This document shows, piece by piece, positions 23,722-31,629 of a stretch of 33,921 nt of DNA. The notes beneath the pieces are model-generated. The model was not told where the DNA came from. It did no database searches and worked only from the letters and a program-made list of their open reading frames with translations. The stretch comes from Lachnospiraceae bacterium (lineage in GTDB: Bacteria; Bacillota; Clostridia; Lachnospirales; Lachnospiraceae): NCBI GenBank assembly GCA_017634065.1, contig JAGBOC010000031.1:1-33921 (forward strand), given 5' to 3'. Each line of letters begins with the position of its first letter. Positions within the stretch are counted from its first letter, which is position 1. Position numbers and translations under genes: made by a program.

Positions 23722-24915
23722 TTAGCCTTTTAAACAATTCTCCTTAATGTCAGCAATAAACTCATCAATAATTTCTTTTGTCACACCTTGCATAACTACT
23801 ATATGACCTAATTCGCCACCAAATCTATCATCAGTAGCTCGTGCTAAAAAGTATTTTTTCATAAGGGCATCATCTATCTTCTTAAAGAATACAATATTTG
23901 ACTCTTTGCAAGAAATCCATGAAGGCCACCCTATCTCATCTAATTTATTTTTTAGATAAACAACATTTTCAAACATCTGCTTTACTTGTTTTCTTAAGCC
24001 TTCTACACCATATCTTTTCAAAGTGTAGTATATCTTAAGTGGGCTAATTGCAGAACGAGAGCAAAGTATCGTAGGAACTGAACCAATTAGATATGGTACA
24101 TTGTTAGGATTTTGATAATCTATTATTTCTTTAGTTGTAAAGAATAATCCACATGGTTCATCACAGCCAAAAAACTTATGTCCACTTACTGATATAGAAT
24201 CATAGCCGCAAATTTTTTTATTGACTTCATTACTATAATCAGAGAACGCCAAATACCCACCAAATAGAGCAGCATCAACATGGTAATACGCTGCAGGTGG
24301 ATTAACCTCTTCTACAATTTTTTTGATAGTTTGCATGTCATCAATGCCACCTTTAAATGTAGTTCCCATAGAGAACACAACGAGTGCAGGTCTCGTACTG
24401 TCAAGTGCTTTCCTAAACTCTTCAGGAATCATTTTCCCTAGTTCATCTGTAGGTATCAATTTAACTTCTATTTGTTGAAGCTCTGCAAGTCTTTTATTTG
24501 AATAATGTGATTCAGAAGAAACATATAGTATTGGTTTCTTTTTTGTTATAGACTCAAGATAATTTCTACCATAATAAATCCCGTGGTTATTTCCATCTGA
24601 CCCACTTTCTGTCATTAAGCCCCATACTTCATTTTCATCAAAGCCATATATTGGTGCAATTGTTCTTATAATCTTTCTTTCTACATAGAGAGTTCCAAAA
24701 TTAACTGACTTTTCATTATTTGGATCACCTACATTATTTAGAAATACATCTGACAAGTTGTGTTCATCATACCACTCATAAAACTCTTTTAGGTCAAAAC
24801 CCTCATTTATTGGGTAACCTATCTGATACTTCTTTACTGATTTAGCTTTGTCAAGCACACGATTAAATAATTCATCATTAAACAATTCCTTATTCATGCT
24901 TTTCATTCCTTTCAT
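23722..24915 (-). CDS. PLP-dependent decarboxylase, histidine-decarboxylase-like
   Basis: This is a fold-type I (group II) PLP enzyme of up to 397 residues. The PLP lysine lies in SVSGHKFFG; the cofactor-binding Asp is in YYHVDAALFGG; the histidine in SSESHYSNKR is placed to stack on the PLP ring. The overall size and the SGHKFFG...PCGLFFT pattern resemble bacterial PLP histidine decarboxylases, which would make histamine from histidine. Substrate cannot be proved by eye, so another aromatic or basic amino acid is possible. There are three possible ATGs within six codons; the third (24897) has AGGA nine bases upstream and is a fair alternative. It has its own extended -10 promoter. No amino-acid antiporter gene lies beside it. 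Confidence 0.75.
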   Translation of the reverse strand: MKGMKSMNKELFNDELFNRVLDKAKSVKKYQIGYPINEGFDLKEFYEWYDEHNLSDVFLNNVGDPNNEKSVNFGTLYVERKIIRTIAPIYGFDENEVWGLMTESGSDGNNHGIYYGRNYLESITKKKPILYVSSESHYSNKRLAELQQIEVKLIPTDELGKMIPEEFRKALDSTRPALVVFSMGTTFKGGIDDMQTIKKIVEEVNPPAAYYHVDAALFGGYLAFSDYSNEVNKKICGYDSISVSGHKFFGCDEPCGLFFTTKEIIDYQNPNNVPYLIGSVPTILCSRSAISPLKIYYTLKRYGVEGLRKQVKQMFENVVYLKNKLDEIGWPSWISCKESNIVFFKKIDDALMKKYFLARATDDRFGGELGHIVVMQGVTKEIIDEFIADIKENCLKG

Positions 24916-24941
24916 AAAATACTAATAGTAATTTCGTGAAT

Positions 24942-24950
24942 ATTATAACA
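24942..24950 (-). promoter_or_regulatory. Extended -10 promoter of the decarboxylase gene
   Basis: On the minus strand TGT precedes TATAAT (24947-24942). The -35 region is poor. It lies in the short gap after the broken phosphatase gene, so the decarboxylase need not depend on the upstream operon. Confidence 0.5.
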
Positions 24951-24962
24951 CAAATTATATAT

Positions 24963-25457
24963 TTATAGTATGTTTGCATTCAGAAATTTTAACAACCCCT
25001 CGCAACCCTTTTTAATCTCATCATATGACAAATCAAAGTCTCTAGTGTACCAAGGGTCATCAATATCCTGCCCCTTTATTTTTTCATCATCAACAAAATC
25101 AAGCAACTTACTTATTTTACTTTCACTATCTCTTCCAATGATTTTCTCAAGACCATACCTGTTTTCTTCATCCATTATGATTAAGTAATCAAATTCATCA
25201 TAATCAGATTTTCTAACTTATCTTGCTCTCTTATCTTTAAATCCACCTATGTTGTGTTTTATAAGTTGCTCTCTTGCATTTGGATATATACTATTTCCTA
25301 CTTCTTCAGCACTTGTGGCGGCTGATTCTATATTGAACTGATTTTCAACATTATTCTTTTTCACTATGTCTTTCATTATAAACTCAGCCATCGGCGACCG
25401 GCAAATATTTCCATGGCAGATAAACAATATTTTAATTTTACTATTAGTTTCTTTCAT
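24963..25457 (-). pseudogene. Low-molecular-weight protein-tyrosine phosphatase broken by one in-frame ochre codon
   Basis: Reading one frame from ATG 25457, codons 1-79 end at TAA (25218-25220). The same frame then continues for 84 codons to a stop at 24963. The first part has the catalytic P-loop CHGNICRS and ends KDKRAR. The second starts VRKSDYDEFDYLIIMDEEN and holds the general-acid motif DPWY. Joined, they give a normal ~164-residue enzyme with the stop where the family has the Gln of (H/K)xARQ, so CAA to TAA is the simple explanation. There are no other lesions. Truncation separates the P-loop from the acid Asp, so the first fragment should be inactive. Recent nonsense mutation, sequencing error or read-through are all possible. 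The ATG follows the upstream stop by two bases. Confidence 0.88.
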
Positions 25458-25459
25458 AA

Positions 25460-25879
25460 CTAAAATGTAAATAAATTAAGACCTGTTTTTTCATCTAATT
25501 TTCTTTCAACTATTCCATCATATGTAGTAATAAATATTTCTGCAGTAGCTCCAATTACACAACTAAACAAATGACCTCCATAATACTCATTTTTATCATT
25601 ACCACATCCAATATGTAAATGGAGATATGGCTCACCATTCATTCTAGTTACATTTCCATGGAGATTGGTTATCTCATAATCACCACTAAATGTAGCTTTC
25701 ACATAGTCCTTTGTGTCTTTCTTTCTCACTCCAATAGTAAAATTACTTGCACCACCGAGTCCATTTATCTGCGCAAGTTTTATGTTTTCGGTTTCTACTA
25801 TTTTCTTTATTGACTCCACGATTTCATCGCCTACATCAAGCCTTACTATAAATGTCCCATTAAAACTTTTGTACTCCAT
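25460..25879 (-). CDS. PPC-domain (DUF296) protein
   Basis: About 139 residues from ATG 25879. An in-frame ATG ten codons earlier overlaps the previous gene, while this one has GGAGG upstream. It is a single PPC/DUF296 domain (plants and prokaryotes conserved). The metal-type histidine pattern is visible in LHLHIGCGN and, about nine residues on, GGHLFSC, plus the typical GLGGASNF loop. PPC proteins form trimers; some are fused to AT-hooks and bind DNA, but no AT-hook is present here. Its role is unknown. It lies four bases after the MogA/MoaB gene and directly before the broken phosphatase. Confidence 0.85.
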   Translation of the reverse strand: MEYKSFNGTFIVRLDVGDEIVESIKKIVETENIKLAQINGLGGASNFTIGVRKKDTKDYVKATFSGDYEITNLHGNVTRMNGEPYLHLHIGCGNDKNEYYGGHLFSCVIGATAEIFITTYDGIVERKLDEKTGLNLFTF

Positions 25880-25883
25880 AATC

Positions 25884-26384
25884 TTACCCTCCACAATTAG
25901 TTGAGCCACTGGTCATAAGCACTTCCAGACCGTGCTTTATTGGTTTCATAACTACTTCAAAGTTCTCTTTTGCAGCATTTTTTGAGCCAGGTAAATTGAT
26001 AATCAATGATTTTTTTCTGATTCCAGCAACAGACCGCGACAAGCAACTCTTATCGGTATTTTTATAATTAAGGACTCTCATCATCTCTGGGATACCAGGA
26101 GTTAATCTCTCAACCACATCTTTTGTAGCCTCTGGTGTTATATCGCTTTCAGAAAATCCAGTTCCACCAGTTGTCAAAATTAAATTAATCCCTTCATCTG
26201 AAGCTTTCAATAATTCTTTTTTTATCAGTTCTCGATCATCAGGAATGATATTTACATATTTTACATCATAGCCATCTAATTCAAGCATCTTCACAAGATT
26301 TGGTCCACTTGTGTCCACTCTTTCGCCTTTTGCACCTTTCGTGCTAATAGTTATAACTGCTGCACTGTATTTTTTTTCTTCCAT
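25884..26384 (-). CDS. mogA: MogA/MoaB family molybdopterin protein
   Basis: This is a 166-residue single-domain protein of the MogA/MoaB fold that adenylylates molybdopterin before metal insertion. It shows the family motifs TTGGTGFSESDITPEAT and INLPGSKNAAKENF, plus the early DTSGPNL stretch. MogA and MoaB cannot be separated reliably by eye. The start has an upstream aggaaaa-type site. It follows moaA by 28 bases in the same operon. MoeA, MoaD and MoaE are not in this window. Confidence 0.9.
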   Translation of the reverse strand: MEEKKYSAAVITISTKGAKGERVDTSGPNLVKMLELDGYDVKYVNIIPDDRELIKKELLKASDEGINLILTTGGTGFSESDITPEATKDVVERLTPGIPEMMRVLNYKNTDKSCLSRSVAGIRKKSLIINLPGSKNAAKENFEVVMKPIKHGLEVLMTSGSTNCGG

Positions 26385-26412
26385 TTTCCTACCTCATCAA
26401 ATACTCTATAAC

Positions 26413-27402
26413 TTATCCACCAATTTGATTCATATTTCTATCAGCATGACTCCTACTTTCATACGAAAGAACATCATGCTTTTCAGGTTTTAGTAGAATT
26501 GCTTCTTTAAACTTCATTTCCATTTCTTTTTCATTTAATCCCTTTATCAATATCTCTTGGTTAGAATGGAGGCAAGGTTTTAATTTTCCATCAGCTGTAA
26601 GCCTTATGCGATTGCATTTGCTACAAAAACTATTACTTACTGCACTTATAAGTCCTACATTCCCAAGTGCACCTTTTATCTTATACTTTTTTGCAACACT
26701 TCCATTATCTGCTTCAACTGGAAATATCATATCATCAGCATTCATTTTATTTTTATAATACTCATTAATTTTATCTATAACAATATCTGATGATATAAAT
26801 GCCTCTTTTCCAAAGTCCCCACTATCATACATTGGCATGAGCTCTATAAATCTTACATCAAGTGGCTTCGTCATTGTCAGATTTGCCAGGTCCACTATCT
26901 CATCATCATTAAATCCGCCTATCAGAACAGTATTGATTTTAACCTTCTTAAACCCTTCATTAAGTGCTACATCAATGCCCTTAAGTGTATCATTAAGTTT
27001 TCCTACTCTTGTGATATATCTAAACTTTTCAGGATTAAGTGTATCAAGACTTATATTTAATCTATCAAGCCCAGCATTTTTCAGTTCTCTTGCATATTTT
27101 GTCAGTAGTGTTCCATTCGTCGTGATGCAAACTTCATCAATGCCATCAATCTCTTTTATCTTTGAAACTAAAGAAACTATCCCACTTTTCACAAGTGGCT
27201 CTCCACCTGTAAGTCTTATTTTAGACACCCCAAGTCTTGATGCAATTTTGACTGCTTGTATAATCTCTTCATAAGTCATCATCTCATCATGAGATTTTTT
27301 ACAAATGCCATTTTCCGGCATACAATACCTACAGCGCAAATTACATAATTCAGTAAGAGATATTCTCAAATATTTAATTTCACGATTAAATGTATCTCGC
27401 AT
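26413..27402 (-). CDS. moaA: GTP 3',8-cyclase MoaA (radical SAM)
   Basis: This 329-residue radical-SAM enzyme performs the first step of molybdopterin synthesis, GTP to 3',8-cyclo-GTP. The N-terminal cluster CNLRCRYC gives Cys20, Cys24 and Cys27, followed by the SAM motif LTGGEPL. The C-terminal substrate cluster is FCSKCNRIRL with a third cysteine in KPCLHS. The protein ends RNMNQIGG, the conserved GG tail needed for activity in the family. Length and start are typical, with AAGGA five bases before the ATG. It is followed by MogA/MoaB and preceded by MoaC. Confidence 0.97.
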   Translation of the reverse strand: MRDTFNREIKYLRISLTELCNLRCRYCMPENGICKKSHDEMMTYEEIIQAVKIASRLGVSKIRLTGGEPLVKSGIVSLVSKIKEIDGIDEVCITTNGTLLTKYARELKNAGLDRLNISLDTLNPEKFRYITRVGKLNDTLKGIDVALNEGFKKVKINTVLIGGFNDDEIVDLANLTMTKPLDVRFIELMPMYDSGDFGKEAFISSDIVIDKINEYYKNKMNADDMIFPVEADNGSVAKKYKIKGALGNVGLISAVSNSFCSKCNRIRLTADGKLKPCLHSNQEILIKGLNEKEMEMKFKEAILLKPEKHDVLSYESRSHADRNMNQIGG

Positions 27403-27483
27403 ATATTCCTTATACCGATAAGTTTATCCCTGCAAATGTTTCACTACAACATTTATCACTATAATAAAGTTTAGAATAATTAA

Positions 27484-27969
27484 TTAGTTTACAATGTGCC
27501 CTGATTTTCCGCCATCCTTTTCTTTTAGATAAATGTCTCCAATTATCATTTTTTTATCTATAGCCTTGACCATATCATACACTGTAAGTAATGCAACTGA
27601 TACGCCAGTAAGTGCTTCCATCTCAACCCCTGTCTTTCCTTCGCACTTAACTAAACATGTGCACTTTATTTCATAATTTCCATCAGGAAGTTGCTCATCA
27701 TTCATTTCCCAATTTATTTTTGCATTTGTAAGATTTAGAATATGACACATTGGAATTAATTCAAATGTTTTCTTACAAGCCATTATTCCTGCAGTTGTTG
27801 CCACAGTCAGCACATCACCTTTTTTTACATCTTTATTTTTAATTGCGTCATAAACTTCTTTACACACAAAAATCTTCCCCGAAGCAACAGCAAATCTACT
27901 TGTTATATCTTTCTCCCCTATGTCAACCATTCTTGCATTTCCATTTTCATCAAAATGAGTTAATTCCAT
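27484..27969 (-). CDS. moaC: Cyclic pyranopterin monophosphate synthase MoaC
   Basis: This 161-residue enzyme converts 3',8-cyclo-GTP to cyclic pyranopterin monophosphate, the step after MoaA. Family signatures are LTHFDENGNARMVDI at the start, the central LIPMCHIL with its catalytic His, and GVEMEALTGVSVALLTVYDM towards the end. Size is normal for a stand-alone MoaC. The start site aaggaa lies in the last codons of the upstream membrane protein gene, so translation is coupled. An 81-base gap separates it from moaA. Confidence 0.96.
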   Translation of the reverse strand: MELTHFDENGNARMVDIGEKDITSRFAVASGKIFVCKEVYDAIKNKDVKKGDVLTVATTAGIMACKKTFELIPMCHILNLTNAKINWEMNDEQLPDGNYEIKCTCLVKCEGKTGVEMEALTGVSVALLTVYDMVKAIDKKMIIGDIYLKEKDGGKSGHIVN

Positions 27970-27973
27970 ATAT

Positions 27974-28738
27974 CTATTCCTTCTCTTCTATTTTAGGCAC
28001 CACTGGCATCCCTGTAGCTATAGTCGTTGCCATACCTATAGCATTATTCACACCATTTTTTGTAGCATCTATAGACTTCGTTACATCACCTTTAATCACA
28101 TTTGTTGTTGCAAAGAAATCTTCTTTCAATGTGTCTGTGCTTATACTTATAAATCCTCCAGCAAGTTGCATTCCGATAGAAATAAATGGAGATAAAACAT
28201 AATATGCACCAGCTCCTCCAAGGGCATCATTCACTTGTGTCATGGTTCCTATCGCTGCAATAAAAAGTATTATCCATGAAAACCCAGCAATGGTTTTCAT
28301 ACCAAGCCAAGAAATCGCAATTGTTATAAAAAACATAGTTTGACTAGTAATCCCCAAATCAAAAAAGCCCAATAGTTTCCAATGTTCAGAGCTTAAAAAT
28401 ACTTTTGTAAATGAAGCTATAAACAAAACATTTAATACTAACAAAATAATTTTTATAGGATTTTTAAACATTGAAAAATTGCCTCTTACAACTACACCTG
28501 CATAAATTGCTATAGCTCCAATAGTTGCAAACATGTCAGGCTTTAGTATTTGCTCATACACTGCTTCTTGTGCTTCTTTTGCACCCCAGCCAAATGGTCC
28601 AAAGCCTTTTGTTGCTTCAGTAGCTGCTTTAACCATCCAAGGCATATAAGCCATTATGACTGGCACCACCATAAATAAAATTGCAAATATCAATAACACA
28701 TTTTGCTTTACTGCACTAATTACTTTCTCTTTCTTCAT
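27974..28738 (-). CDS. Membrane protein of unknown function between tdk and moaC
   Basis: This is a 254-residue protein I do not recognise. A first hydrophobic segment at about residues 14-32 is followed by a Gly/Ala/Trp-rich loop (GFGPFGWGAKEAQE), then about five more membrane segments between 68 and 200. The C-terminus (201-254) is hydrophilic, with several Asp/Lys/Thr residues. No transporter or enzyme motif is visible. The start lies four bases after the tdk stop, and its end carries the ribosome site for moaC, so it is co-expressed with both. A role in the molybdenum pathway is possible from position only. Confidence 0.6.
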   Translation of the reverse strand: MKKEKVISAVKQNVLLIFAILFMVVPVIMAYMPWMVKAATEATKGFGPFGWGAKEAQEAVYEQILKPDMFATIGAIAIYAGVVVRGNFSMFKNPIKIILLVLNVLFIASFTKVFLSSEHWKLLGFFDLGITSQTMFFITIAISWLGMKTIAGFSWIILFIAAIGTMTQVNDALGGAGAYYVLSPFISIGMQLAGGFISISTDTLKEDFFATTNVIKGDVTKSIDATKNGVNNAIGMATTIATGMPVVPKIEEKE

Positions 28739-28742
28739 ACTT

Positions 28743-29309
28743 TTACTCTCTTTTTAATTTTCCTTCCTTAAAATGTTTTCTACAAAGTGCTACATACCTG
28801 TCATTGCCTCCGAGCTCAACTTGTGGTCCTTCTCGAACTATGCCATTATCATTATAGCGAGTATTGCAAGTTGCTTTCTTTCCACACCAGCATACAGTTT
28901 TAAGTTCTGTAATCACATCTGCAATTGCAAGAAGTCTTGCTGACCCTGGAAATAATTCATTTCGAAAATCTGCACGAAGACCATAGCAAACAACTGGTAC
29001 ATCATAGTAGTCAACTATGTCAGATAAAAAATCTACTTGCTCTTTCGTGCAAAACTGAACTTCATCAACTATTACACAATCATATTTTTTTATTTCACTA
29101 GCATTCATTTTTACTAATTCTTCAATAAAAATACATTCATACTCGAGTCCTATACGGCTATGCACTACTTCTTTTCCAAAGCGGTCATCAATTCTTGGTT
29201 TGCATAATAATGCCTTTTGACCGACCTCTTCATAATTAAATCTTGTCATCAGCGCATTTGCAGTTTTACTTGACCCCATAGCCCCATAATAAAAATAAAG
29301 TTTTGCCAT
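28743..29309 (-). CDS. tdk: Thymidine kinase
   Basis: This 188-residue type II thymidine kinase phosphorylates thymidine to dTMP in salvage. P-loop GAMGSSKT near residues 9-16, the VIVDEVQFC Walker B, and the lasso-domain zinc cysteines CWCGKKATCN with CRKH near the end are all present. YNDNGIVREGPQVELGG matches the lasso substrate loop. It has a strong ribosome site (ggaggg) and its own promoter, and heads the operon that continues into the membrane protein and molybdopterin genes. Confidence 0.96.
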   Translation of the reverse strand: MAKLYFYYGAMGSSKTANALMTRFNYEEVGQKALLCKPRIDDRFGKEVVHSRIGLEYECIFIEELVKMNASEIKKYDCVIVDEVQFCTKEQVDFLSDIVDYYDVPVVCYGLRADFRNELFPGSARLLAIADVITELKTVCWCGKKATCNTRYNDNGIVREGPQVELGGNDRYVALCRKHFKEGKLKRE

Positions 29310-29339
29310 AAACCCTCCACTCTAAATATCATTACACAT

Positions 29340-29348
29340 ATTATAGCA
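29340..29348 (-). promoter_or_regulatory. Extended -10 promoter of the tdk-moa operon
   Basis: On the minus strand TGC precedes TATAAT (29345-29340), 30 bases before the tdk ATG. The -35 region is weak. The same TGnTATAAT form is seen before the cyclophilin, decarboxylase and ppdK genes. Confidence 0.6.
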
Positions 29349-29411
29349 TATTATGATATATTTAACATTAATAATTAACTTATCATTTTATTAAACTTTA
29401 CTAGTTTACAT

Positions 29412-29467
29412 AAAAAAATGACCTAGTTATCGATTATAAAATCTAGCCATTAACGATAACAAGGTCA
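29412..29467 (-). terminator. Terminator overlapping the end of the uridine-kinase-like gene
   Basis: On the minus strand TGACCTTGTTATCG (29467-29454) pairs with CGATAACTAGGTCA (29432-29419), 14 bp with one mismatch, followed by seven Ts. The first arm codes for residues D-L-V-I-V near the protein's end, and the stop codon sits in the 21-base loop. Confidence 0.85.
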
Positions 29468-30009
29468 CTTTTCTCTCTTATTTTTAATGTTTCAAAATAG
29501 TTATTCTCAAAAGGCACCCACATTGACAAGAACTTATCCACGGTATCTTTGTTTCTGTTTGTAAGTCTCTTCACCTGCTCATCTCTATCAACCTCGATAA
29601 ATATCTTAAGGTCGACATAATCATTTAACGTAGGATGTGAAGAATACGACCCTTCAATTATAAGTATTTTTTCTAAATCAATAGGTATTTCTTGCAAATA
29701 CATATCACTATGACAATCATATGAGATATAGTTTGTTTTTCTCTTTGCTTTATAGGGTTTTAAAACATTTTCTATAAGTCTTTCAAAGTCCATATGTCCA
29801 GCTACTATGTTCATCCAGTTCTTGTCTCTTTTTTGAAATGGTAAATAAAAATCATCCATATGCAAGATATTAACTTCAAGCAGTGTTTCTAATTCTTTTG
29901 CTAAAGTACTTTTACCACTTGCACACGGACCATCTATTGATATGACAGATGGTATTGGTAAGTTTCTTTGTTCAATAAAACTTTTTATTTTTTCTACATT
30001 TGCATTCAT
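29443..30009 (-). CDS. Uridine-kinase-like P-loop kinase
   Basis: This 188-residue kinase of the uridine kinase/phosphoribulokinase fold has a P-loop DGPCASGKST at about residues 26-35. An acidic HMDDFYLP follows a strand, in the place of the uridine-kinase substrate motif. KILIIEGSYSSHP and FIEVDRDEQVKRLTNRNKD form the usual second half. The substrate is uncertain: uridine, another nucleoside or a small metabolite. It is the last gene of the operon with the glycosyltransferase and selenium-type genes; its final codons form the 5' arm of the terminator. Confidence 0.82.
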   Translation of the reverse strand: MNANVEKIKSFIEQRNLPIPSVISIDGPCASGKSTLAKELETLLEVNILHMDDFYLPFQKRDKNWMNIVAGHMDFERLIENVLKPYKAKRKTNYISYDCHSDMYLQEIPIDLEKILIIEGSYSSHPTLNDYVDLKIFIEVDRDEQVKRLTNRNKDTVDKFLSMWVPFENNYFETLKIREKSDLVIVNG

Positions 30010-30038
30010 CTTATTTCACATATTCTTAATCATTTATC

Positions 30039-31385
30039 TTATGAATCTAACATATTTTTTGCTATATTTTCCCAAGTTATACAACTTAATTCTGGGGAGA
30101 AAAATGAGTTATCATTTATACTTTCATTTATCGCTTTTGCAAGTCTTTCTTCAAACGCAGACAATTCACTATCATCTGCATCATCGACATTTATTAGATT
30201 CGGTAAAGTCACATACTTTATACTTGCATTTTTTACATTTGCATCATAAAACTCTTTTACCCCTGGCAAGTCACTTATCACAAGTTTACAACCACAAGCC
30301 ATCGCTTCAATTGGTACCATTGGTATCCCTTCTGAAAATGATGGCAAAATAAATATATCGTGCGAATTATATTCTTTTGCAAGTTCTATCTGTGACATCG
30401 GATTTATAAATCTTATTTTATTCTGCGATTTTATTGTCTCTTTTCTAATTATATCATATTCTTCCTTATCTCCTGCTCCTCCAATTAAGTCAAGTGAAAT
30501 GTCATCTCTATCAATTTTATTAAATGCTTTTATAAGTGAGAGAACTCCTTTCTTCTTTGCAATTTTGCCAACATAGAGTAGTTTTATAACTATCTTTTTA
30601 TCATTTGCAAAATCTTGTCTCCACACAGTATCATCATTTCTACCTAAAGATCTGTTGTTCTTAAAAATCTCACTATTATATCCTATGCCAACTATTTTTA
30701 TTTTATTTTCAGGTACTTCTAAAATATCAATTATCTTTTTCTTATGCTCGGTACTTGGTGCAAAGACTTTATCAAGCATTTTAATTTTCTCTTTTATATA
30801 TTCCCTTTTTAAGTCAGTTTGCTTAAGCTGTCTTAAATCTGTATTATGACATATGCCATAAATCTTTGGTCTCACATTTTTAGGAAGTTCATTATTGCTT
30901 CCTTCGCCATTTTCGATACCCAAATAATCTTTACTATTCACGTAATCTATCACCATTGCCGTAAGTAGATATAAGTGATGACAAATAATTAAATCTGGTT
31001 TAAATCTGTTCATCACTTCCACAATTTTTTCTCTAAATGCCTTCTCCCATATATTTAGTAAGTTTGTATCTAAAGCTAATTCACTATACTTGATAGTTTC
31101 ATATGGCATTACATCTGACATCCCGGCAATTTTTATCGGCACTTTATCTGTATTGAAAACTACTTCATTGTATCTCGGCTCATAGTACTTGATGTTCTCT
31201 TTTAACTCTTTTGTCAAAAGTTTTACATCTTTGTTACTTGATACTACATTTTCATCATTTTCATATGTAGCACAAATTATCTCTTGTTCATGTCCCATAT
31301 TCTTAAAACATCTGACAAGTTCATTTAGATAAATGCCACTTCCAGTACTACTTGGCTTTTGTGCAATTATGCTTAAAATCTTCAT
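30039..31385 (-). CDS. GT4-family glycosyltransferase
   Basis: This 448-residue GT-B fold enzyme has an N-terminal acceptor domain with the loop QKPSSTGSGIYLNELVR and FKPDLIICHH near its middle. A C-terminal nucleotide-sugar domain follows, with LLYVGKIAKKKGVLSLIKAF and the GT4 signature LPSFSEGIPMVPIEAMACG (E-x7-E pattern). It would transfer a sugar from a nucleotide donor; acceptor unknown. The start is six bases after the DUF3343 stop and 30 bases separate its end from the kinase gene, so it belongs to the same transcript as the YedF pair. That neighbourhood is unusual for an ordinary glycan enzyme. Confidence 0.85.
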   Translation of the reverse strand: MKILSIIAQKPSSTGSGIYLNELVRCFKNMGHEQEIICATYENDENVVSSNKDVKLLTKELKENIKYYEPRYNEVVFNTDKVPIKIAGMSDVMPYETIKYSELALDTNLLNIWEKAFREKIVEVMNRFKPDLIICHHLYLLTAMVIDYVNSKDYLGIENGEGSNNELPKNVRPKIYGICHNTDLRQLKQTDLKREYIKEKIKMLDKVFAPSTEHKKKIIDILEVPENKIKIVGIGYNSEIFKNNRSLGRNDDTVWRQDFANDKKIVIKLLYVGKIAKKKGVLSLIKAFNKIDRDDISLDLIGGAGDKEEYDIIRKETIKSQNKIRFINPMSQIELAKEYNSHDIFILPSFSEGIPMVPIEAMACGCKLVISDLPGVKEFYDANVKNASIKYVTLPNLINVDDADDSELSAFEERLAKAINESINDNSFFSPELSCITWENIAKNMLDS

Positions 31386-31391
31386 AATGTA

Positions 31392-31628
31392 TTATATTAT
31401 TAGTTTTGTCATTTTATCACATTTAATTGATAAATTAGATAAAGCCTTTTCTATTTCTTTTTGATTATCTACATCACATTTCCAAGCTAGCCCACATCCA
31501 GCAGATATTTCTTTTGGCAGTGGTATCAACCTTCCGTTCACACTATTTTTAAGGCAATATTCTTCAAAAGCCATAGCATCAATAGTTTTATTAAATGAAA
31601 TTACAAGACAAAGTTTCTTTTCAATCAT
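31392..31628 (-). CDS. DUF3343 protein (putative Se/S carrier-like)
   Basis: This 78-residue cytoplasmic protein has the DUF3343 pattern: a hydrophobic first strand (LCLVISFNKTIDA), LIPLPKEISAGCGLAWK with the conserved CG, and a helical end. The family is annotated as a possible selenium or sulfur carrier and often sits beside yedF, exactly as here; the start is one base after the yedF stop. Cys in SAGCGLAW would be the carrier residue. Biochemical role is not proved. Confidence 0.85.
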   Translation of the reverse strand: MIEKKLCLVISFNKTIDAMAFEEYCLKNSVNGRLIPLPKEISAGCGLAWKCDVDNQKEIEKALSNLSIKCDKMTKLII

Positions 31629-31629
31629 A

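Noticed and set aside
24963-25457. Two separate small genes in place of one phosphatase
   Set aside because: Both halves lie in one frame, separated by a single stop, and together rebuild one known enzyme; the second half has no ribosome site.
26837-27274. 145-residue plus-strand frame
   Set aside because: Antisense to moaA; composition is the serine/leucine-rich shadow of a lysine/isoleucine-rich gene.
29942-30352. 136-residue plus-strand frame
   Set aside because: Antisense to the GT4 gene and the start of the kinase gene; no ribosome site or family pattern.
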